Positions 16,072-20,586 of a stretch of DNA of 20,586 nt are shown in pieces (positions within the stretch are counted from its first letter, which is position 1; each line of letters opens with the position of its first letter). The translations under genes were made by a program, and so were the position numbers. The DNA is from Kiritimatiellia bacterium (GTDB lineage Bacteria > Verrucomicrobiota > Kiritimatiellia > RFP12 > UBA1067), in assembly GCA_024405255.1 (NCBI GenBank), contig JAKSOY010000056.1, forward strand, positions 1 to 20,586, given 5' to 3'. The notes beneath the pieces were generated by a model. That model ran no database searches. It worked only from the letters and a program-made list of their open reading frames with translations, and was not told where the DNA came from.

Positions 16072-16140
16072 GGTTAAAGATTAAAGGTTAAAGGTTAAAG
16101 GTTAAAGATTAAGGGTTGAAGGGTAACGGTTTGAAGGGTA
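16072..16140. repeat. 7-bp-period telomere-like array (GGTTAAA)n
   Basis: Beginning 4 bases after the esterase stop, the units run GGTTAAA, GATTAAA, GGTTAAA three times, GATTAAG, GGTTGAA, GGGTAAC and then decay. The period is 7 bp with GG/GA alternation. The reverse complement of the same pattern is found at 19244-19346, so the two arrays bracket the block 16168-19198. Confidence 0.85.
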
Positions 16141-16167
16141 GGGGAAAATTGGAAGGAGGATGAGAAG

Positions 16168-16974
16168 ATGGACTTTGACGTGAGTGAAAAATGCGTGGGC
16201 TGTGGAGCCTGCGTGAAAGAGTGTCCGATGGGCGTTCTCGCAATGGAAGCCGGACGGCCGACGGTGCGTGCCGAGAAGGCGGCGGGCTGCATGGCCTGCT
16301 CGCACTGTTTGGCGGTGTGTCCGGAAGGGGCCGTGACGCTGAACGGCGTCTCGGCGGCGCAGTGCGAGGCGCTCGCGGGTCTTCCCCTGCCGACTGGCGA
16401 GATGCTGACGAATCTGCTCGCCAGCCGGCGGTCCGTGCGCCAGTATGCGACCGAGGGGATTCCGCGTGCGCGCCTTGACGAACTGATGGAGACGTTGAAG
16501 GCGGTGCCGACCGGCTGCAACATCCGCAATCTTACGTTCAAGGTCGTGGCGACGCGGGCGAAGCTCGATACGCTGCGCCAGGCGATGGTGGACATCCTGC
16601 TCGCGAAAGAGGCGACGTTGCCGGAGTTCCTCAAAGGCGTGGTGGGGGCGATCCGCAAGAAGCCGACGCTTGATCCGTTCTTCCGCGGGGCGCCGCATCT
16701 GCTGATCGTCGAAGGCGATCCGCAGGCGGTGACGCCGCAGGTGGACTGCGATGCGGCCTGTGCGTATTTCGATCTGCTGATGCAGGCGTCGGGCTATGGT
16801 TCGTGCTGGTGCGGATTCCTGCGCATCATCATCGACGCCGTGCCGGAAGTTGCGGACGTCTTCGGGATCCCGCGCGGGGCGCCGTTCTATGCGATGCTCT
16901 TCGGCGTGCCGACGGTTCGTTTCGCGCGGACGGTTCCGCGGGCTGCTGGCGCGAAAGTGGAATTCATCGGCTGA
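16168..16974 (+). CDS. Ferredoxin-nitroreductase fusion flavoprotein
   Basis: 268 residues; the ATG is preceded by GGAAGGAGG, with a second GATGAG between. Residues 1-52 are a 2x[4Fe-4S] ferredoxin with CVGCGACVKECP (C9, C12, C15, C19) and CMACSHCLAVCP (C41, C44, C47, C51). Residues 68-268 are a nitroreductase-family FMN domain: ASRRSVRQY near 68-76 for FMN phosphate contacts, GCNIRN near 115, and a GYGSCWCGF segment near 210. Such fusions are usually cytoplasmic NAD(P)H- or ferredoxin-linked reductases common in anaerobes. The substrate is unknown. It lies 29 bases before the transporter-like gene, so they are probably one operon. The [4Fe-4S] pair implies a low-oxygen lifestyle. Confidence 0.88.
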   Translation: MDFDVSEKCVGCGACVKECPMGVLAMEAGRPTVRAEKAAGCMACSHCLAVCPEGAVTLNGVSAAQCEALAGLPLPTGEMLTNLLASRRSVRQYATEGIPRARLDELMETLKAVPTGCNIRNLTFKVVATRAKLDTLRQAMVDILLAKEATLPEFLKGVVGAIRKKPTLDPFFRGAPHLLIVEGDPQAVTPQVDCDAACAYFDLLMQASGYGSCWCGFLRIIIDAVPEVADVFGIPRGAPFYAMLFGVPTVRFARTVPRAAGAKVEFIG

Positions 16975-17003
16975 CAGACAACGAGAAGAGAGAGGGATCA
17001 TCC

Positions 17004-18386
17004 GTGAAAGGGTTGAAGTTCATCGGCGTGTGCGCGCTTGTGGCGGTGGTGTTGTCCATTGCGCATCTCATCAGCGCGGGCGGGTATGACCGTCCGGACA
17101 ATTTCACGAAGCCGGAAGATCTCAATCGGCAGGACTGCCGTGTGGGCGTGTTGGCGGGGTATGATTCCGAAAAGGTGTCGCGGCGGGCTTTCCCGCGGGC
17201 GCAGATCGTGGGGTTCCACGAATTCGACGATGCGTTCATGGCGCTTCTGGCGGGGAAGATCGAGGCGTTCGTCTACAACGAACACGTGCTCAACGTGGCG
17301 CTCAGGGCGTATCCGCATCGACTGAAAATGCTCGACGAGCCGATTACGCGTTCGGCGGGGGTGGTGCTCGTGTCGCAGAAGCGTCCTGATCTGCTGAACC
17401 GGCTCAACAGATTCATCGCGAACTACCGCAAGTCGGGCTACTATGACGACATGTTCGTCCGTTGGTGCCAGAGCGACGTCTATGTGCCGATGCCGAAGAT
17501 CCCCGTGGACAATACGACGACAAATGTGCTGCGCATCGGTACGAGCGGAACCGAGGAACCGTCCTCGTTCTATGACGACCAGGGGGAACTTGCGGGGTTT
17601 GACATCGAGTTCATCCGGCGCTTTGCACAGGTCGAGCATCTGCGTCCGCAGATCGTGTGCCGGTCGGACGAGGAAATCCTGGGCGAACTCGCGTCGGGCG
17701 AGCTGGACATCGTCATTGACGACTACAATGCGAACGAAGTCGAAGCGGGAATGCTGGCCTCCGACAACTACTTCGATTCCGACGTACGCGTACTCGTGCG
17801 CAACGGCGACGCGTCGGGGATGATGCTGGGGTCCACGCGCCTCGGCTTCAGCAAGACGCTCATCAAGGATCCGCGCGTACGTCTCTTTACGGTCGGATTC
17901 TTCACGACGTTGGCATTGACGGTGCTTTCGGCCGTGTTCGGATTCTTGTGCGCGGTGGTCCTGCGGTTCATGATGCGGCATGTGCCGGGATTCGTGCAGA
18001 AGGGGATCGACGGTTTGCTCGAAGTGGTGCGGCTCCTGCCGCCGCCGGTCGTGATTCTGACGTTCAGTTGCCTGCTGCTGACGACGGCGTCGATGTGGAC
18101 CGTTGCCGTGGCGGCGTTTTCGTTCTGGTTTGCCGCCTTCCTCGTGCCGGCGGGCGACGGGGCGAAGGCGTGGCTGCCGGTCTCGCGCGTGAAGCTCGTC
18201 GAGCTGATGCAGTGGACGAGCGTGGTGGGGTCCATCAGCGTGTGCGACCTTACGATGGCGGCGGATATCGTGTGCGGGCGTACCTTGGCGGCGTTTGGTC
18301 CGCTGCTCTCGGTGGCGGCGGCGTACTGTCTGATGAACTGGATCGTCGACCGGGGCGTGGCGTTCATTGAAAGGAAGCTCGCGTGA
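17004..18386 (+). CDS. Fused solute-binding/permease protein with permuted binding domain and no EAA loop
   Basis: GTG 17004 is chosen because it follows GAGAAGAGAGAGGG and begins a proper signal/anchor segment (MKGLKFIGVCALVAVV); an upstream frame overlaps the nitroreductase gene. This gives 460 residues. Residues 34-156 match the second half of a type-3 amino-acid binding protein: TKPEDLN, VGVLAGYDS, LLAGKIEAFVYN, KSGYYDDMFVRW. Residues 173-268 match the first half: LRIGTSGTEEPSSFYDDQGELAGFDIEFI, ELASGELDIVIDD, NYFDSDVRVLVR. The halves are thus in reverse order. Residues 292-460 resemble the GlnP/HisM permease (LLEVVRLLPPPVV for the usual EVFRGTP region, LMQWTSVVGSIS for LKDTSLVS, IERKL at the end). 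The EAA coupling segment, expected near 380-395, is absent or reduced to VPAGDGAKAW. No ATPase gene lies in the block. It may be an amino-acid sensor or a decayed importer. Confidence 0.75.
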   Translation: MKGLKFIGVCALVAVVLSIAHLISAGGYDRPDNFTKPEDLNRQDCRVGVLAGYDSEKVSRRAFPRAQIVGFHEFDDAFMALLAGKIEAFVYNEHVLNVALRAYPHRLKMLDEPITRSAGVVLVSQKRPDLLNRLNRFIANYRKSGYYDDMFVRWCQSDVYVPMPKIPVDNTTTNVLRIGTSGTEEPSSFYDDQGELAGFDIEFIRRFAQVEHLRPQIVCRSDEEILGELASGELDIVIDDYNANEVEAGMLASDNYFDSDVRVLVRNGDASGMMLGSTRLGFSKTLIKDPRVRLFTVGFFTTLALTVLSAVFGFLCAVVLRFMMRHVPGFVQKGIDGLLEVVRLLPPPVVILTFSCLLLTTASMWTVAVAAFSFWFAAFLVPAGDGAKAWLPVSRVKLVELMQWTSVVGSISVCDLTMAADIVCGRTLAAFGPLLSVAAAYCLMNWIVDRGVAFIERKLA

Positions 18387-19198
18387 AAAACCTTTCGATC
18401 TTGGCGGTCCTCGGATTCCTGGCGATCGTGCCGGTGACGATCTCCTTCCTGACGACGGGAAAGAACGAAGACCGCGTGGCGCCTCCGCCCTTGACGGCCG
18501 CGGAAGAAGAAGAGGAGACGGCGGGTCCGTCGGAGCCCGAGACCGCGTCCGTGGAGACGCCGGGGACACAGAAGGAAACGGACGCGGCACCGACGAAACC
18601 GATTCCGCTCTCGGCGGCGAAGACGGTGAAGAAGGGCGTGCCGGTCTTCAAGGGATTTGAGGACAGCCGCTATCAGATGTACGACAGCGAAATCAAGAAG
18701 TTCGTTGAAGACTTCAACAAGAGCCGTGCGCGCTGGGCGGGTTCCACGCCGGGACAGGCCGAGAAGATCGAGGAACTCACGGCGGCGCAGATCAAGGCGC
18801 ACATGATCCAGGAGACGGGCGGCGGGGATCTGAATTCCCGTACGGCGTGGAAGCACGATCCGCTGCAGGTCAATGTGCCGGGGGACTGGAATCACTACAA
18901 GAAATACCTGGGGCTGCGTGAGCCGCGCCGACGCAACGAGGGGTCGGGCGCCGGTAATCTGAAAGCGGGACTGATGCTGCTGGTGCGCAAAGGCTTCGGC
19001 GTTTCGGGGCAGCCGGCCTCGAACCGTCCGGACGGCGCGTTCGACGGCTGGGCGCGGGCGTTGCAGCGTTACAACGGACGCTCGGACAAAGCCGCGACGG
19101 GCGAACGCTACAGCGAGGCCTATGCCGCGCGAATCTGCAAACGTGCGTCCGATCCGTCCGTCGAAGTCCCGATTCCAATCCCGACCAAGAAAAAATAG
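18383..19198 (+). CDS. Membrane-anchored lysozyme-like (lytic transglycosylase-type) protein
   Basis: 271 residues. The GTG start overlaps the transporter-like stop (GTGA), so translation is coupled. Residues 5-23 are a hydrophobic anchor or uncleaved signal peptide. Residues 28-80 are a low-complexity acidic and proline-rich spacer (EEEEETAGPSEPET). Residues about 95-255 look like a lysozyme-superfamily domain. IKAHMIQETGGGD places E144 as the catalytic glutamate, HDPLQVN (158-164) resembles the GLMQ strand of SLT enzymes, GNLKAGLMLLVRKGF (191-205) resembles the conserved repeat-helix region, and ALQRYNGR with YSEAYAARI close the fold. It would cleave peptidoglycan while tethered to the inner membrane. 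Coupling to a periplasmic binding/permease protein suggests a joint role. The specific family (SLT, chitosanase-like or phage lysozyme) is uncertain. Confidence 0.6.
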   Translation: MKNLSILAVLGFLAIVPVTISFLTTGKNEDRVAPPPLTAAEEEEETAGPSEPETASVETPGTQKETDAAPTKPIPLSAAKTVKKGVPVFKGFEDSRYQMYDSEIKKFVEDFNKSRARWAGSTPGQAEKIEELTAAQIKAHMIQETGGGDLNSRTAWKHDPLQVNVPGDWNHYKKYLGLREPRRRNEGSGAGNLKAGLMLLVRKGFGVSGQPASNRPDGAFDGWARALQRYNGRSDKAATGERYSEAYAARICKRASDPSVEVPIPIPTKKK

Positions 19199-19243
19199 CC
19201 TTCTACTATTCCCTTCATCCCCCTTAGAATCCTTATTCTTAAA

Positions 19244-19346
19244 CCCTCTAACCCTTTAATCTTTAACCTTTAACCCGCTCTCCCCCCTTGGCGTCCGGTA
19301 CCTCTAACCCTCTAACCCTTTAATCTTTAACCTTTAACCCTTTAAC
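19244..19346. repeat. Telomere-like TTTAACC array with a perfect 33-bp direct repeat
   Basis: The 33 bases at 19244-19276 recur exactly at 19308-19340, 64 bp apart, and each is made of 7-bp units TAACCCT, TTAATCT, TTAACCT. The orientation is opposite to the array at 16072-16140. The spacer GCTCTCC ... CCGGTACC between the copies contains no gene. Confidence 0.85.
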
Positions 19347-19364
19347 TTTTTTTCACATCTGCCC

Positions 19365-19393
19365 TTGCCTTTCGTCCTTCATTTTGATACAAT
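19365..19393 (+). promoter_or_regulatory. Sigma70-type promoter of tRNA-Thr and tuf
   Basis: TTGCCT (19365-19370), a 17-base spacer and TACAAT (19388-19393); the tRNA begins 20 bases after the -10 box. No other promoter is evident between the tRNA and tuf, so both probably share it. Confidence 0.7.
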
Positions 19394-19413
19394 AGTCGGG
19401 CTTGTCAAAAAAA

Positions 19414-19489
19414 GCCACTTTAGCTCAGTAGGTAGAGCACATCCTTGGTAAGGATGAGGTCGGCGGTTCGATTCCGCTAGGTGGCTCCA
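19414..19489 (+). tRNA. tRNA-Thr, anticodon GGU
   Basis: 76 bases fold into a full cloverleaf. The acceptor is GCCACTT with AGGTGGC (one G-U pair), the D stem is GCTC/GAGC, the anticodon stem is CATCC/GGATG around loop TTGGTAA, and the T arm is GGCGG TTCGATT CCGCT. The anticodon GGT reads ACC and ACU threonine codons. Discriminator T is followed by an encoded CCA. The tRNA-Thr then tuf order is an old and widespread bacterial arrangement. Confidence 0.97.
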
Positions 19490-19529
19490 GTTTTGACGAA
19501 CAAGGTAACACAACTCACAGGAGTCCAAA

Positions 19530-20586
19530 ATGGCTAAGGAAACATTCGATCGCGGCGGTAAGCCGCACGTGAACGTCGGCACGATCGGCCACGTCGACCA
19601 CGGTAAGACCACTCTCACGGCCGCCATCACGCACGTGCAGGCGCTCAAGGGCCTCTGCAGCGAGATCAAGTACGACCAGGTCGCGAAGGCTTCTGAGTCG
19701 GCTGGTCGTCGTGATGCCACCAAGATTCTTACGATTGCGTCCTCGCACGTCGAGTACGCTTCGGAAAACCGTCACTATGCGCACGTCGACTGCCCCGGTC
19801 ACGCTGACTACGTGAAGAACATGATCACGGGCGCCGCGCAGATGGATGGTGCTATTCTCGTTGTGTCCGCGGTTGACGGTGCGATGCCGCAGACGCGTGA
19901 GCACGTGCTTCTCGCCCGCCAGGTCGGCGTGCCGAAGATCGTCGTGTTCCTCAACAAGTGCGACCTCGTTGACGATGCCGAAATGCTCGACCTCGTCGAA
20001 ATGGAAGTCCGCGACCTCCTCTCCAAGTACGAGTACGATGGCGACAACGCCCCGATCGTTCGTGGCGCCGCCTATCCGGCCACGCAGGCCGCCAGCCTCG
20101 ACGACACCGTCAAGTATGCGACGGGCGAAGAGAAGAAGAGCTGCGACTGCATCACCGAGCTCCTCAGCCAGCTGGATACGTACATTCCTGAACCCGAGCG
20201 TGAACTCGACAAGCCGTTCCTCATGCCGATCGAAGACATCTTCTCGATCGAAGGCCGTGGCACGGTGGTGACGGGCCGCGTCGAGCGCGGTGTCGTCAAG
20301 GTGGGCGACGAAGTCGAGATCGTCGGTCTCAAGCCGACGGCGAAGACGGCCGTCACGGGCGTTGAGATGTTCCGCAAGCTCCTCGACCAGGGCCAGGCCG
20401 GTGACAACATCGGTACGCTTCTCCGTGGTACGAAGAAGGAAGAGGTCTGCCGCGGTCAGGTTCTCGCGAAGCCGGGTTCCATCACCCCGCACACCGAGTT
20501 CAAGGGCCAGGTCTACGTCCTCACGAAGGAAGAGGGCGGCCGCCACACGGCGTTCATGAAGGGCTATCGTCCGCAGTTCTACATCC
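19530..20586 (+). CDS. tuf: Elongation factor Tu, 3' partial
   Basis: 352 codons are visible and the frame runs off the window. The ATG is preceded by AGGAG six bases upstream, 40 bases after the tRNA. The protein delivers aminoacyl-tRNA to the ribosome in the cytoplasm using [11 protein letters not shown] (20-27, G1), DCPGH (87-91, G3, with the catalytic His) and NKCD (142-145, G4) are intact, as is domain 2 ([13 protein letters not shown]). Unusual points: switch I is about five residues longer and reads [15 protein letters not shown], so the usual RGITI is KILTI, keeping the Mg-binding Thr (T68) but not the Gly. The G5 SAL motif is GAAY (179-182), followed by an insertion with [13 protein letters not shown]. 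From memory similar switch-I variants occur in some planctomycete-type EF-Tu. Confidence 0.97.
   Translation, partial: MAKETFDRGGKPHVNVGTIGHVDHGKTTLTAAITHVQALKGLCSEIKYDQVAKASESAGRRDATKILTIASSHVEYASENRHYAHVDCPGHADYVKNMITGAAQMDGAILVVSAVDGAMPQTREHVLLARQVGVPKIVVFLNKCDLVDDAEMLDLVEMEVRDLLSKYEYDGDNAPIVRGAAYPATQAASLDDTVKYATGEEKKSCDCITELLSQLDTYIPEPERELDKPFLMPIEDIFSIEGRGTVVTGRVERGVVKVGDEVEIVGLKPTAKTAVTGVEMFRKLLDQGQAGDNIGTLLRGTKKEEVCRGQVLAKPGSITPHTEFKGQVYVLTKEEGGRHTAFMKGYRPQFYI

Noticed and set aside
16072..16140. CRISPR array or true chromosome telomere
   Set aside because: Units are 7 bp without spacers, so not CRISPR. The arrays are internal, short and degenerate and are followed by ordinary genes, so they do not mark a chromosome end.
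16998..18590. A 530-residue minus-strand frame opposite the binding/permease gene
   Set aside because: Composition is Arg/His/Pro-rich with no hydrophobic core; the plus-strand frame has recognisable binding-protein and permease motifs.
19414..19489. tRNA-Thr as an integration site for the left element
   Set aside because: It lies about 14 kb from the foreign block, with no duplicated tRNA 3' end or integrase in view.

Overview
The window has two parts with different base composition. Positions 1 to about 5565 are clearly lower in G+C and hold one tight, co-directional run of six genes: a radical SAM enzyme (5' end outside the window), a ParB-like protein, a small PD-(D/E)XK nuclease-like protein, an SNF2-type helicase, a second ParB-like protein, and a helix-turn-helix protein. 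Stops and starts overlap or lie within about a dozen bases, so this is an operon. It looks foreign: either the replication module of a phage or integrated element, or an undescribed DNA modification/restriction-type system. The right-hand part, from about 6.1 kb, has strongly G/C-ending codons and looks like the resident chromosome.

Between the two lies a gene-poor zone (5566-7038). It holds a 279-bp palindromic repeat element with a terminator-like centre, a triple 9-bp repeat, a minus-strand gene apparently split by an AT-rich repeat, and a strong promoter followed by a hairpin and a possible 37-codon ORF.

The chromosomal part encodes a small membrane protein, a secreted nucleotide pyrophosphatase/phosphodiesterase-like enzyme with a LamG tail, an acyl-ACP thioesterase, a 1530-residue secreted LamG/SGNH-hydrolase surface protein, and a second secreted SGNH esterase. 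Then come a ferredoxin-nitroreductase, an odd substrate-binding/permease fusion, and a membrane-anchored lysozyme-like protein. The last two overlap, and the three probably form one operon bracketed by 7-bp-period TTAAAGG arrays in opposite orientation. At the right edge a tRNA-Thr(GGU) gene leads into tuf (EF-Tu, cut by the window end).

The organism is probably a Gram-negative of the Planctomycetes-Verrucomicrobia-Lentisphaerae/Kiritimatiellae group. The evidence is the large secreted LamG/SGNH proteins with autotransporter-like repeat tails, the style of the intergenic repeats, and an EF-Tu with an altered and lengthened switch I. This placement is an inference and was not checked by a search.

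The strongest candidates for new biology are (a) the left operon and (b) the substrate-binding/permease fusion. In (b) the two halves of one type-3 solute-binding domain appear in swapped order and the permease lacks a recognisable EAA coupling loop.
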